Shown here one piece after another: positions 1-7,989 of a stretch of 64,000 nt of DNA. The notes beneath the pieces were generated by a model, which had not been told where the DNA came from, searched no databases, and saw nothing but the letters and a program-made list of their open reading frames with translations. Position numbers and translations under genes: made by a program. This stretch comes from Salicibibacter cibi (GTDB lineage Bacteria; Bacillota; Bacilli; Bacillales; Marinococcaceae). The stretch is taken from assembly GCF_016495865.1 (NCBI RefSeq), contig NZ_CP054706.1, forward strand, positions 2,914,001 to 2,978,000. The letters are read 5' to 3'. Position 1 is the stretch's first letter, and every line of letters begins with the position of its first letter.

Positions 1-11
1 GATTACAATTG

Positions 12-77
12 ATTTTTAGAAAACCTTAGTTACACTTATGCAGATAATAAAGTTGATTTATACTTTCTTAATCTGCC
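12..77. repeat. Dispersed hairpin repeat, copy A (shortened)
   Basis: This AT-rich element starts with TTTTTAGAAAA, continues with CCTTAGTTACACTTATG and ends in an imperfect hairpin whose outer arms are GCAGAT (41-46) and ATCTGC (71-76). It matches copies near 2.8, 18.8, 40.4 and 58.9 kb. The inner GC-rich hairpin present in copies B and C is cleanly missing. I see no gene in the rest of 1-493 apart from the promoter area of the next gene. Confidence 0.7.
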
Positions 78-462
78 AAAAAACGACGCGTTTCTTTCTT
101 TTAAATGATTTCTCTCTGGTTTCTTTCCTATCCCTTTCTCTATAGACTCCTCCTTTGCGACACGGAACATGCACGGCGCTACAAGGCTGCCCCGTGGATT
201 TTAAACGCATGGATGTTGGCCACCTCAAACCAAGTATGTAATCCAATAAATACAAAGAAGTTTCTTAACTGGCATCCATGAAGTCACACGTCCGTTCATC
301 ATTCCGACAATTTTATTGTACGCTTGCACACATATATCGTCAAGAAAATCACTCTAAAATCACTCTGTGCTCAGCGTTTTCACGGTAATTTGCACTGATC
401 CATCCAATGGTTTTCATCAAAAAAATTCACGCTTATGTATAGTCTTCTTTTTCATTAACGCT

Positions 463-468
463 TATAAT
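463..468 (+). promoter_or_regulatory. Possible -10 box of yslB
   Basis: A perfect TATAAT lies 26 bases upstream of the preferred GTG start of yslB. No good -35 box is seen at 16-18 bases upstream. The ATG at 467 overlaps this box, so it would be at or before the transcript start and is an unlikely start codon. Confidence 0.4.
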
Positions 469-493
469 GGAAAAAGAAAGTGGGGAGGTTTGT

Positions 494-895
494 GTGTCAG
501 AAACAAGTCGAAAATACAGTGATTATGGATACGAACTACTTAGGAAAACCTTGTTGCCGGAATTACTTAATGAAGATCATGACGCCATTATGTACTGGGG
601 AGGGAAATTACTGGCCCGTGAGAATCCCCTTGATGACATAGAAGAAATTCCGCCGTTTTTCGAACGCGCGGGTTGGGGAACGATTGAAAAACAAAAGGAA
701 AGCAAAAACCAATGGAAATACGAATTACAGTTAATGAGCGATGAAAAAAAGCCTGCTTTTTCCAGGCATTTGGAAGCAGGTTTTCTAGCCGGGCAATTCG
801 AACTCCTTTACGGAACGGTAGCGGAAGCAACAATGGAAAGGAAACGGAACGGAATTAAACTCTACGTCTATATTGATCCGTTTCGAGAACATTAA
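494..895 (+). CDS. yslB: YslB family protein (DUF2507)
   Basis: A 133-residue soluble protein of the YslB/DUF2507 family, which has no settled biochemical role; in Bacillus it sits beside uvrC, as here. The fold family is related to small ligand-binding proteins, but I can point to no catalytic residue. I choose the GTG at 494 because GGGGAGG (482-488) lies five bases upstream; the in-frame ATG at 467 overlaps a TATAAT box and lacks a ribosome site. The gene is convergent with uvrC, and a shared hairpin separates them. Family assignment is from the sequence pattern around YELLRKTLLPELL and YWGGKLLAR and from synteny. Confidence 0.8.
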   Translation: MSETSRKYSDYGYELLRKTLLPELLNEDHDAIMYWGGKLLARENPLDDIEEIPPFFERAGWGTIEKQKESKNQWKYELQLMSDEKKPAFSRHLEAGFLAGQFELLYGTVAEATMERKRNGIKLYVYIDPFREH

Positions 896-921
896 GGGCC
901 TTTCCACAGGCCCTTCACTTT
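894..921 (+). terminator. Terminator of yslB
   Basis: The stem AAGGGCCT (894-901) / AGGCCCTT (908-915) is followed by a T-rich stretch on the plus strand. It starts inside the yslB stop codon and just touches the uvrC stop codon. The minus-strand side lacks a good T tract. Confidence 0.75.
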
Positions 922-2687
922 TCTTGCAGCTTTTCCATTACCGCTCTCGCCACTTGATCGGGAATCGACGCCTTCCTAAAATCTTCAAGACTCGCTTCCT
1001 TCATTTTTTTCATTGAACCAAAGTGCCGCAGCAATTTCCGTTTTCGTTTTTCCCCGATTCCGGGCACATCATCGAGCACAGAAGCAAACGAACGCTTTGC
1101 CCGTGTTTGTCGATGAAATTGAACAGCAAAACGATGGACTTCATCCTGGATTCTTTGCAATAGGTAAAATTCGTGGCTATCTCTCGGGAGCCGCACCGGG
1201 TGTGCATCTTCCCCAAACAATAGTTGCGATGTTTTGTGCTTATCGTCTTTGGCCATACCTGCGACGGGCAACGGCAAATTAAGCTCGTCTTGCAAGACAC
1301 TGATCGCCGCTGACAACTGCCCTTTCCCTCCATCGACGAGCACCAAATCGGGCAATGGAGCTTCTTCCCTCAACAGGCGCAGGTAACGTCTGCGGATCAC
1401 TTCTTTCATGGACGCGTAATCATCTGGTCCTTGTACGTCTTTGACGCGATACTTACGGTAATCTTTTTTGTACGGTTTCCCGTCTGCAAACACGACCATG
1501 GCCGACACGGGGTTCGTGCCCTGGATATTGGAATTGTCAAACGCCTCTATTCGATAGGGGGGGTCGATATCCAGCGTTTCCCCAAGCTTTTCCACAGCTC
1601 GTACCGTTCGTTCTTCATCGCGCTCGATAAGGTCAAAGCGTTCTTTCAAGGCCGCTTCCGCGTTTTTTGTCGCGAGATCCAACAGTTCTTTTTTTTGCCC
1701 GCGTTTGGGTTCCAACACTTTAATGCCGAGCATCTCTCTCATATAGACGGCAGAGTCATTCGGCGGAACAATGATTTCTTTTGGCTTGAGATGGTTGTCA
1801 TCCCAATAAAATTGCCCGACAAACGTCAAAAAATCCTCTTCCGGGGTTTGATAAAAAGGAAACAGGGACACATCCCGCTCAATCAGCTTCCCTTGTCGAA
1901 TAAAAAAGACTTGCACACACATCCAGCCCTTGTCATACGCATAAGCGAAAACGTCCCGATTCGTCCCGTCCGTTGCCATCATCTTTTGTTTTTGCATGAC
2001 AGCATCAATGTGTTCGATTTGATCACGCATTTCCTTTGCCCGCTCAAAGTTTAACTCTTCGGACGCTGCGTGCATTTTCTCTTCAAGCTCGGCGCGCACT
2101 TCGTGATGGCCATTATTTAAAAAACGCTGGATTTCATTTACGAGCGCTTTGTTTTTTTCTTGGGAAACAGGGAATTCACAAGGAGCAAGGCACTGGCCGA
2201 TATGATAATACAAACATACCCGATCAGGAAGTGTGCGGCATTTTCTGAGCGGATACAACCGATCCAACAGCTTTTTCGTTTCATTTGCCGCTAAAGCGTT
2301 AGGATAGGGTCCAAAGTAACGTCCTCCGTCTTTTTTTACTTGTCGCGTTTTAATGAGGCGAGGGTGTTCTTCATTTGTAATTTTCAAGTAAGGGTACGAT
2401 TTGTCATCTTTGAGCAGCACGTTGTATTTAGGCTCATACTTTTTGATCAAATTCATTTCCAAAATCAACGCTTCAATATTGGAAGACGTCAAAATGTATT
2501 CAAAATCCTCGATTTGCGTGACGAGTGTCTGGGTTTTCGTATCATGGCTCCCGATAAAATACGACCGCACCCGAGTGCGAAGAACTTCGGCTTTGCCGAC
2601 ATAAATAACGGCGCCATTTTTATCTTTCATTAAATAACAGCCCGGATTTCTGGGAATCACTTCGCTTTTTTGTTTCAATGATTGCAT
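915..2687 (-). CDS. uvrC: UvrABC excinuclease subunit C
   Basis: Makes the two incisions in nucleotide excision repair after UvrA/UvrB hand over the damaged DNA. The 590-residue protein has the usual length and order: an N-terminal GIY-YIG nuclease domain ([18 protein letters not shown]), a UVR helix pair for UvrB binding near residue 210 ([13 protein letters not shown]), the RNase H-like second nuclease domain ([25 protein letters not shown]) and a C-terminal helix-hairpin-helix pair ([14 protein letters not shown]). The ATG at 2687 is preferred; the in-frame GTG at 2696 lies within the GGAGGTG ribosome site. A dispersed hairpin repeat sits 92-186 bases upstream, between it and trxA. Confidence 0.97.
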   Translation of the reverse strand: MQSLKQKSEVIPRNPGCYLMKDKNGAVIYVGKAEVLRTRVRSYFIGSHDTKTQTLVTQIEDFEYILTSSNIEALILEMNLIKKYEPKYNVLLKDDKSYPYLKITNEEHPRLIKTRQVKKDGGRYFGPYPNALAANETKKLLDRLYPLRKCRTLPDRVCLYYHIGQCLAPCEFPVSQEKNKALVNEIQRFLNNGHHEVRAELEEKMHAASEELNFERAKEMRDQIEHIDAVMQKQKMMATDGTNRDVFAYAYDKGWMCVQVFFIRQGKLIERDVSLFPFYQTPEEDFLTFVGQFYWDDNHLKPKEIIVPPNDSAVYMREMLGIKVLEPKRGQKKELLDLATKNAEAALKERFDLIERDEERTVRAVEKLGETLDIDPPYRIEAFDNSNIQGTNPVSAMVVFADGKPYKKDYRKYRVKDVQGPDDYASMKEVIRRRYLRLLREEAPLPDLVLVDGGKGQLSAAISVLQDELNLPLPVAGMAKDDKHKTSQLLFGEDAHPVRLPRDSHEFYLLQRIQDEVHRFAVQFHRQTRAKRSFASVLDDVPGIGEKRKRKLLRHFGSMKKMKEASLEDFRKASIPDQVARAVMEKLQEK

Positions 2688-2778
2688 CGCCGCCACCTCC
2701 GATCTTTATGGATATTCCATCCATTCCTTAAAAACCATGGCGTTCCGCCAAACGCGGAAGCCGGAAGAGAGCTCCATG

Positions 2779-2873
2779 TTTTTAGAAAACTTGGTTTTTC
2801 GCCAAGCTTTTATGGCGAAAGCCTTTGTTGCACTTATGTAGGTAAGAAAGTTGATTTATACTTTCTTACCTAC
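2779..2873. repeat. Dispersed hairpin repeat, copy B (full)
   Basis: Full copy of the element. An inner part can form either CTTGG (2790-2794) with CCAAG (2802-2806) or TTTCGCC (2797-2803) with GGCGAAA (2814-2820). These share bases 2802-2803 and so exclude each other. The outer part is a perfect 14-bp stem, GTAGGTAAGAAAGT (2838-2851) with ACTTTCTTACCTAC (2860-2873). It accounts for much of the 313-base gap between uvrC and trxA. Confidence 0.8.
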
Positions 2874-2943
2874 CCGGAAAAGGCACTTTCCCGCTCCGGT
2901 CTCGGAAACCCGGCCGCGGAAGTTTCGCTGCATTCACAAGCGG

Positions 2944-2973
2944 AAAAAGCCTGATGCAACACCAGGCTTTTTT
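2944..2973 (-). terminator. Terminator of trxA
   Basis: The stem AAAAAGCCTG / CAGGCTTTTTT lies directly downstream of trxA and has T tracts on both strands. It most likely ends the trxA transcript. Confidence 0.8.
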
Positions 2974-3000
2974 CCGTCTGCTTTCATTTATCAATTCGAC

Positions 3001-3318
3001 TTAGCTAATGTGCTTCTCCAACACTTCGACAAGCGCTTCTTTCGGTTGGAAACCAACCATTTGTTCCACTTGTTCGCCGTCTTTGAATACCATTAGCGTA
3101 GGAATGCTCATTACGCCAAACTTGCCTGCCGTTTCTTTATTCTCGTCTACGTCTACCTTGGCAATGGTTAACTTATCGCCCATCTCACCATCAATTTCCT
3201 CGAGAACGGGAGCAACCATTTTACAAGGTCCACACCATGTCGCCCAGAAATCAGCGAGTACAACGCCTTCAGATGTTTCTTGGGCAAAATCCTGATCCGT
3301 TACATTCTTAATCGCCAT
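3001..3318 (-). CDS. trxA: Thioredoxin
   Basis: Cytosolic dithiol reductant for ribonucleotide reductase, peroxidases and oxidised proteins. The 105-residue protein has the classic length and the active site WCGPCK in the context [13 protein letters not shown], the cis-proline motif SIPTLMVFK, and the conserved central Asp in [10 protein letters not shown] strong ribosome site (AAAGGAG) precedes the ATG. It lies between etfA and uvrC as in Bacillus subtilis and has its own terminators on both sides, so it is probably a single-gene unit. Confidence 0.98.
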   Translation of the reverse strand: MAIKNVTDQDFAQETSEGVVLADFWATWCGPCKMVAPVLEEIDGEMGDKLTIAKVDVDENKETAGKFGVMSIPTLMVFKDGEQVEQMVGFQPKEALVEVLEKHIS

Positions 3319-3434
3319 TTTTATAATCTCCTTTCATTATCTTCATCCATCCCACATGTGCATTGTAGCATTCCATTAGTATTGCCGCTAACAATCTGCT
3401 TATTCTGGAGATAAGAGGTGGGAAGGAAGCTAAA

Positions 3435-3475
3435 GAGAGACAGCAGCCTTTAATAAATGGTACTGTCTCTCCTTT
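3435..3475 (-). terminator. Probable terminator of etfB-etfA
   Basis: GAGAGACAG (3435-3443) pairs with CTGTCTCTC (3463-3471) around a 19-base loop, directly after the etfA stop. The T tract on the minus strand is weak, so efficiency is uncertain. Confidence 0.55.
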
Positions 3476-3484
3476 TCCATGTTT

Positions 3485-4462
3485 TTATGCGTCAGCTGTT
3501 ACTTTTTTGAATTCTTCGATGAGCAACGGTACGATTTCAAACAGGTCACCGGTCAGGCTGTAGTCGGCCACATCAAAAATCGGGGATTCTGCATCTTTAT
3601 TAATCGCTACGATGCATTTTGAGCTGGACATCCCTGCCAAGTGTTGGATGGCGCCGGAAATGCCTACAGCTATATAAAGATCCGGGGTAACGACCTTGCC
3701 TGTTTGTCCGATTTGCAAAGAGTAATCACAATATTCGGCGTCGCAAGCCCCGCGTGAAGCCCCTACTGCTCCGCCGAGAACGTCAGCAAGTTCATAAAGC
3801 GGCTCAAAGCCCTCGGCACTCTTCACGCCGCGACCACCGGCTATGATAACGTTCGCTTCAGACAAGTCAACGCCTCCGCTCGTCTTTTTAACGACATCCT
3901 TAATGACTGTGCGTAAATCGTTAATCTCTACGTCTACCGTACCTGTGTCCCCACTACGGCTACTATCTGCCTCCAACGGCGGAATATTGTTCGGCCTGAA
4001 GGTTGCAAAAATCACGCCGTCCGTGACACTTTTCTTTTCAAAAGCTTTTCCGGAATAAATCGGGCGGGTGAAAATGACTTCATCCCCATCTACTTCTACA
4101 TCGACCGCATCGGACACGAGTCCACTGTTCAATTTTGTCGCGATTCGCGGCGCCAAATCCTTCCCGGGGGATGTGTGTGGCATGAGCAAAGCGTCCGGTG
4201 ATTCTTTTTCGACCACTTGCAGGAGCGCTTGCTTATAAGCATCGGTCGTGTAGTTTTTCAAATTTTCATTTTCAGCAACCAATACACGATCTGCCCCGTG
4301 ATGAATGAGATTCTCACTCAAATCACTTACACTGTCGCCGCATAACAGGGCTACCACTTCATTATCTCCGGCAATCTTTCGTCCGGCGGCTACCGCCTCG
4401 TAACTGACATTTCTTAATTCGCCTTCACTGATTTCTGCAAGTACCAATACTTTTTCAGGCAT
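3485..4462 (-). CDS. etfA: Electron transfer flavoprotein alpha subunit
   Basis: Binds FAD and, with EtfB, passes electrons from acyl-CoA dehydrogenases to the respiratory chain. The 325-residue protein has the N-terminal nucleotide-binding-like domain and the C-terminal FAD domain with its signature ([19 protein letters not shown], then [14 protein letters not shown]). It follows etfB by 15 bases with a good ribosome site (AAGGAGG). It belongs to the fatty-acid oxidation group with fadR and lcfA upstream. Confidence 0.96.
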   Translation of the reverse strand: MPEKVLVLAEISEGELRNVSYEAVAAGRKIAGDNEVVALLCGDSVSDLSENLIHHGADRVLVAENENLKNYTTDAYKQALLQVVEKESPDALLMPHTSPGKDLAPRIATKLNSGLVSDAVDVEVDGDEVIFTRPIYSGKAFEKKSVTDGVIFATFRPNNIPPLEADSSRSGDTGTVDVEINDLRTVIKDVVKKTSGGVDLSEANVIIAGGRGVKSAEGFEPLYELADVLGGAVGASRGACDAEYCDYSLQIGQTGKVVTPDLYIAVGISGAIQHLAGMSSSKCIVAINKDAESPIFDVADYSLTGDLFEIVPLLIEEFKKVTADA

Positions 4463-4477
4463 GAATGGGTCCCTCCT

Positions 4478-5251
4478 TTATATGACTTTGGCTTCGTTTT
4501 TGAGTAGATCGACGAGCTCCCGAACTTGCTCTGCCGGTTCGCCTTCCAATTTCTTGCCTGCTTCTTTTTCCGGTGGCAAGTAGCGATCAACCGTTTTTGT
4601 TTTCGCTTCCAGATCATCTTCATCCAGATCGAGGTCATCGAGGTCTAACGTGTCCAATGGTTTTTTCTTCGCTTTCATGATCCCCGGCAAAGAAGGATAA
4701 CGAGGTTCATTCAACCCTTGCTGACACGTGACGAGTAAAGGAAGCTCTGTTTCCACAATTTCAACGTCCCCTTCGATGTCACGTTCAATGTTCGCGGTCG
4801 TGCCATCGATCTCGAGTTTTGTAATCGTTGTCAATTGATTGATATCTAATTTTTCGGCAAGCCTTGGCGCGACTTGACCGGCTCCATCATCCACGGCAAC
4901 GTTTCCGCCCAGAATAATATCATACGCTTTATCTTTGAAATAAGCGGCCAACATTTCGGAAATCGTGTAATGGTCCACTTCCTCATCCAAGTCTTCCGTA
5001 TCCAGGAGCACTGCTTGGTCCGCCCCCATGGCAAGCGCGGTGCGCAATTCCTTTTCCGCTTCTTCATCCCCGACGGTGACGACGGTAACTTCCCCGTCAT
5101 GGGCATCTTTTAGAACGATCGCTTCTTCGATCGCATATTCGTCATATGGATTGATGACAAATTCTGCACCTTCTTCATCAATCACGCCATCGTTGATTTC
5201 TACTTTTTCCTCTGTGTCGAACGTTCTTTTCATAACGACATAGATATTCAT
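4478..5251 (-). CDS. etfB: Electron transfer flavoprotein beta subunit
   Basis: Partner of EtfA; carries the AMP site and the recognition loop that docks on acyl-CoA dehydrogenases. The 257-residue protein shows the family motif region around LVTCQQGLNEPRYPSLPGIMKAKKK. It is strikingly acidic: runs such as DLDDLDLDEDDLEAK and DGVIDEEGAEF replace neutral residues, which is the kind of surface found in salt-adapted proteins. In B. subtilis fadB lies between fadR and etfB; here only about 85 bases separate them and fadB is missing. Confidence 0.96.
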   Translation of the reverse strand: MNIYVVMKRTFDTEEKVEINDGVIDEEGAEFVINPYDEYAIEEAIVLKDAHDGEVTVVTVGDEEAEKELRTALAMGADQAVLLDTEDLDEEVDHYTISEMLAAYFKDKAYDIILGGNVAVDDGAGQVAPRLAEKLDINQLTTITKLEIDGTTANIERDIEGDVEIVETELPLLVTCQQGLNEPRYPSLPGIMKAKKKPLDTLDLDDLDLDEDDLEAKTKTVDRYLPPEKEAGKKLEGEPAEQVRELVDLLKNEAKVI

Positions 5252-5337
5252 GCTTCTCTCCTCCCTTTCTTTTCTAAAAGAGTAAAATGAAATGCTTTAT
5301 GAAAGCTTGGGCGCGTCATCCAGAAAAAAAGCGTCCT

Positions 5338-5949
5338 TCAAGCGTCTGTACTTAAACTACCACTTTTGAAGGCTCCTAGCAACATTTCAAATGCAGGTTT
5401 TGAAAGATCTCGCAAGTCATATTTGCGCTCTTTCATCACCCAATTGGTCACCATTTCATCAAGGGTGCCAAAAAGCATTTGCCGCCCAAGTTTTTCATCA
5501 AGATTTTGACTGAAAGTCCCTTCTTCTTTCCCGCTCTTAATCACATCTTCCATCAAATGCACGTACACTTTGAGAACTTCATTGATCTGCAATCTCAAGT
5601 CACGTGCGGATTGGCGCATTTCCAATTGCATAACAACGCTTAAATGCGGTTGAGCTGAAAATTGATTAAAGTGCATATGAACAATTTGCCGCAACTTCTC
5701 TTCAGCATTGGGACATGTTGCCATTCGTTCTTCAATAGCGGAAATGAACCCTCCCATTTTCGTTCGGAAAAGGGAAACAAGGATATCTTCTTTATTCTTA
5801 AAATAAAGGTAGATCGTACCGTCGGCCACGCCCGCTTCTTTTGCAATTTTGGAGACTTGGGCAGCGTGATACCCATGGTCTGCAATAACGGTAACTGCCG
5901 CGTCAATAATTAACTGGTATTTTTGAGAGTTTTTCTTATCTAAAGCCAT
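5338..5949 (-). CDS. fadR: TetR-family fatty-acid degradation repressor FadR
   Basis: A 203-residue TetR regulator with an N-terminal helix-turn-helix (residues about 10-55; VSKIAKEAGVADGTIYLYFKNKEDIL) and a C-terminal acyl-CoA-binding-type domain. In Bacillus, FadR represses beta-oxidation genes and lets go of DNA on binding long-chain acyl-CoA. The assignment rests on place (between lcfA and etfB) and on the palindrome at 5998-6015, which matches the known Bacillus FadR site, 48 bases upstream of the start. It probably controls itself as well as lcfA/etf. Confidence 0.9.
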   Translation of the reverse strand: MALDKKNSQKYQLIIDAAVTVIADHGYHAAQVSKIAKEAGVADGTIYLYFKNKEDILVSLFRTKMGGFISAIEERMATCPNAEEKLRQIVHMHFNQFSAQPHLSVVMQLEMRQSARDLRLQINEVLKVYVHLMEDVIKSGKEEGTFSQNLDEKLGRQMLFGTLDEMVTNWVMKERKYDLRDLSKPAFEMLLGAFKSGSLSTDA

Positions 5950-5997
5950 GATTTCTCCTTACGCGCGTTTAGATCACTGAGCGATGCCACAAGCTTG

Positions 5998-6015
5998 TGA
6001 ATGATTCTTCATTCA
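5998..6015 (-). promoter_or_regulatory. FadR operator
   Basis: TGAATGATTCTTCATTCA is a perfect inverted repeat (TGAATGA, four bases, TCATTCA). It matches the half-sites of the published Bacillus FadR consensus TGAATGANTANTCATTCA. It lies in the lcfA-fadR gap, upstream of fadR, which suggests a second, autoregulated promoter inside the operon. Confidence 0.8.
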
Positions 6016-6056
6016 TTTTATCTTAAGCGAATACCCTTGTCAAATGGGACCTCACC

Positions 6057-7769
6057 TTACCCATGTTTCTTCTGTGTGTCATTAGCCTCGTGTTTCTCCA
6101 TTTCTTCTTCGACAAGCGCGCGTCTTAAAACCTTACCGACAAATGTCTTCGGCAATTCTTCCCTTTTTTCAAAAATACGGGGAATTTTATATGCCGCCAG
6201 TTTTGAACGGCAAAATGCCTCAAGATCTTCATGAGTCGCTTCTTGTCCTTCTTTCAATACGACGAATGCTTTCACCGTCTCTCCTCGATACGGATGTGGC
6301 ACCCCAACTACTGCTGCTTCAAGAATGGCTTCGTGCTCGTAAAGAATTTCTTCCACTTCTCTCGGATAGATATTAAATCCTCCGGCGATGATCATATCTT
6401 TTTTTCGGTCAACGATATAGAAAAAACCATCTTCATCTTGATATCCCATGTCCCCGGTCTTAAACCAGCCGCCGTTAAAAACTGCGTTCGTCTCCTCTTC
6501 TTTTTTCCAATACCCTTGCATGACCTGCGGCCCGCGCACGGCAATTTCTCCGACTTCATTAATAGATGCAATTTCTCCGCTTCCCTGATTCAATGCTGCC
6601 ATCTCCGTATCTGGCCACGGCAATCCTATGCTTCCATTCTTATTCATCTCCCAAATCGGATTGGCAGACGCCACTGGTGAGGTTTCGGTCAATCCGTACC
6701 CTTCAACCAGTTTGCCACCCGTCTTCTCTTCAAATGTAAGTTGAACTTCTCTCGGCAACGGTGCCGCTCCACTTAAACATGCCTTTATCGAACCCAAGTC
6801 ATGTTTTTCAATATCGGGATGATTGGTTAAGCTAATGTACATGGTAGGGGCGCCCGGGAACATCGTGATTTTTTTCTTTTCAATCGTCTTTAGCACTTCT
6901 TTCGGATCGAATTTCGGTACGATGACTAACTCGGCAACATTTAATATCCCAAGATTCATGGCTGTTGTCATTCCATACACGTGGAAAAACGGGAGGGCTG
7001 CCAAAATTCGCTCTTTGCCTCTCTCGGTTTTATACATCCACTGGATGCATTGCTCGGTGTTAACGACAAGATTATAGTGAGTGAGCATCACTCCTTTGGG
7101 AGCACCTGTCGTTCCACCCGTATATTGAATCAAAGCCAAATCTTTTTTCGGATCGATGTCCGGTCCCTCGAATGTCTTGCTTGCATTCGCCACAATTTCC
7201 TTCCAGCTATGCGTCACATTATCATATGTTACTTCAATTTTCATCCCCATGTCTCTCTTTTGGATATAAGGATAGATTTTGTTTTTCGGGAATGGCAGGA
7301 AATCCTTGATGCCGGTGACAAGCACATGCTCCAGGCTAGTATTTTGCCGAACCTTTTGCACACGCGGATAAACCATGTCCAAACAGACGAGCATTTTTGC
7401 ATCCGAATCTACCAATTGTTGTTCAATTTCCCTTTCGACGAACAACGGGTTCATCTGTACAACGATCCCGCCGGCAAATAATGCTCCATAATAGCAAATC
7501 ACCGATTGGGGGGTGTTTGCAAGCATGATCGCCACACGGTCGCCTTTTTCAAGGCCTAACATTTTCAAGGCATTTGCAAACTGATGGCTGTAATCAAGCA
7601 ACTCCTGATAGGTTAATTCTTTTCCTTTAAAATGAATGGCTGTTTTCTCCGGGTATTCCTCCGCAGCCGTTTGCAAAAATTCGTGCAGCCCTTTTTCAGA
7701 ATATGGATAGGAAGGGGCTACCTCTGCCGGGTAATTATTTAGCCAGGCATGTCTTTCTTTTTTCGTCAT
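6057..7769 (-). CDS. lcfA: Long-chain fatty acid--CoA ligase
   Basis: Activates fatty acids to acyl-CoA using ATP, the entry step of beta-oxidation. The 570-residue protein is of family length and has the AMP-binding signature YTGGTTGAPKGVMLTH, the adenylate motif GYGLTETSP, and the C-terminal hinge and catalytic region (GWFKTGDMGYQDEDGFFYIVDRKKDMII, with a late Lys in GKVLRRALV). It has a strong ribosome site. It is first in the lcfA-fadR-(etfB-etfA) group, and its upstream region carries a cre box, so catabolite repression by CcpA is likely. Confidence 0.95.
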   Translation of the reverse strand: MTKKERHAWLNNYPAEVAPSYPYSEKGLHEFLQTAAEEYPEKTAIHFKGKELTYQELLDYSHQFANALKMLGLEKGDRVAIMLANTPQSVICYYGALFAGGIVVQMNPLFVEREIEQQLVDSDAKMLVCLDMVYPRVQKVRQNTSLEHVLVTGIKDFLPFPKNKIYPYIQKRDMGMKIEVTYDNVTHSWKEIVANASKTFEGPDIDPKKDLALIQYTGGTTGAPKGVMLTHYNLVVNTEQCIQWMYKTERGKERILAALPFFHVYGMTTAMNLGILNVAELVIVPKFDPKEVLKTIEKKKITMFPGAPTMYISLTNHPDIEKHDLGSIKACLSGAAPLPREVQLTFEEKTGGKLVEGYGLTETSPVASANPIWEMNKNGSIGLPWPDTEMAALNQGSGEIASINEVGEIAVRGPQVMQGYWKKEEETNAVFNGGWFKTGDMGYQDEDGFFYIVDRKKDMIIAGGFNIYPREVEEILYEHEAILEAAVVGVPHPYRGETVKAFVVLKEGQEATHEDLEAFCRSKLAAYKIPRIFEKREELPKTFVGKVLRRALVEEEMEKHEANDTQKKHG

Positions 7770-7818
7770 ATCTCTTCCTCCTCCTGATGTCTATTAAATC
7801 TCCCCTTTCTCTATCATA

Positions 7819-7833
7819 ATGGAAACGCTCTCA
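7819..7833. promoter_or_regulatory. CcpA (cre) box upstream of lcfA
   Basis: ATGGAAACGCTCTCA fits the cre consensus WTGNAANCGNWNNCW at every fixed position and lies 50 bases upstream of the lcfA start. The B. subtilis lcfA operon is known to be CcpA-repressed, so the site makes sense. Confidence 0.75.
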
Positions 7834-7864
7834 TTAATAAAGTAGAACTTTTATTTTCGATCCT

Positions 7865-7948
7865 CTATAACGCGATTGCCAGATAAATAATCCCAATGAG
7901 GATAAAACCGATACAGCACGTGATTAATATTTTTCCCAACGTTTCCAT
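7865..7948 (-). CDS. Possible 27-residue membrane peptide
   Basis: A short open frame encodes METLGKIL followed by a nearly unbroken hydrophobic stretch (ITCCIGFILIGIIYLAIAL), which would make one membrane helix. A G-rich ribosome site (GGGGGG) lies about nine bases upstream of the ATG. It sits between the mutS2 terminator and lcfA on the same strand. I do not recognise a family. Small size means it could be chance, but the helix ends exactly at the stop and the ribosome site is good. Confidence 0.4.
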   Translation of the reverse strand: METLGKILITCCIGFILIGIIYLAIAL

Positions 7949-7963
7949 GCATTTGATCCCCCC

Positions 7964-7988
7964 AAAAAGGGAGCGCGTTCGCCCCCTT
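7964..7988 (-). terminator. Terminator of mutS2
   Basis: On the minus strand AAGGGGGCG pairs with CGCTCCCTT (loop AACG), followed by T5. It lies two bases after the mutS2 stop codon. Confidence 0.8.
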
Positions 7989-7989
7989 A

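Noticed and set aside
58..255. 65-codon minus-strand frame near the window start
   Set aside because: Low-complexity basic product without a ribosome site; it overlaps part of the repeat.
1431..2054. Long open frame antisense to uvrC
   Set aside because: It lies wholly inside uvrC, has no ribosome site and no recognisable protein pattern; uvrC is intact.
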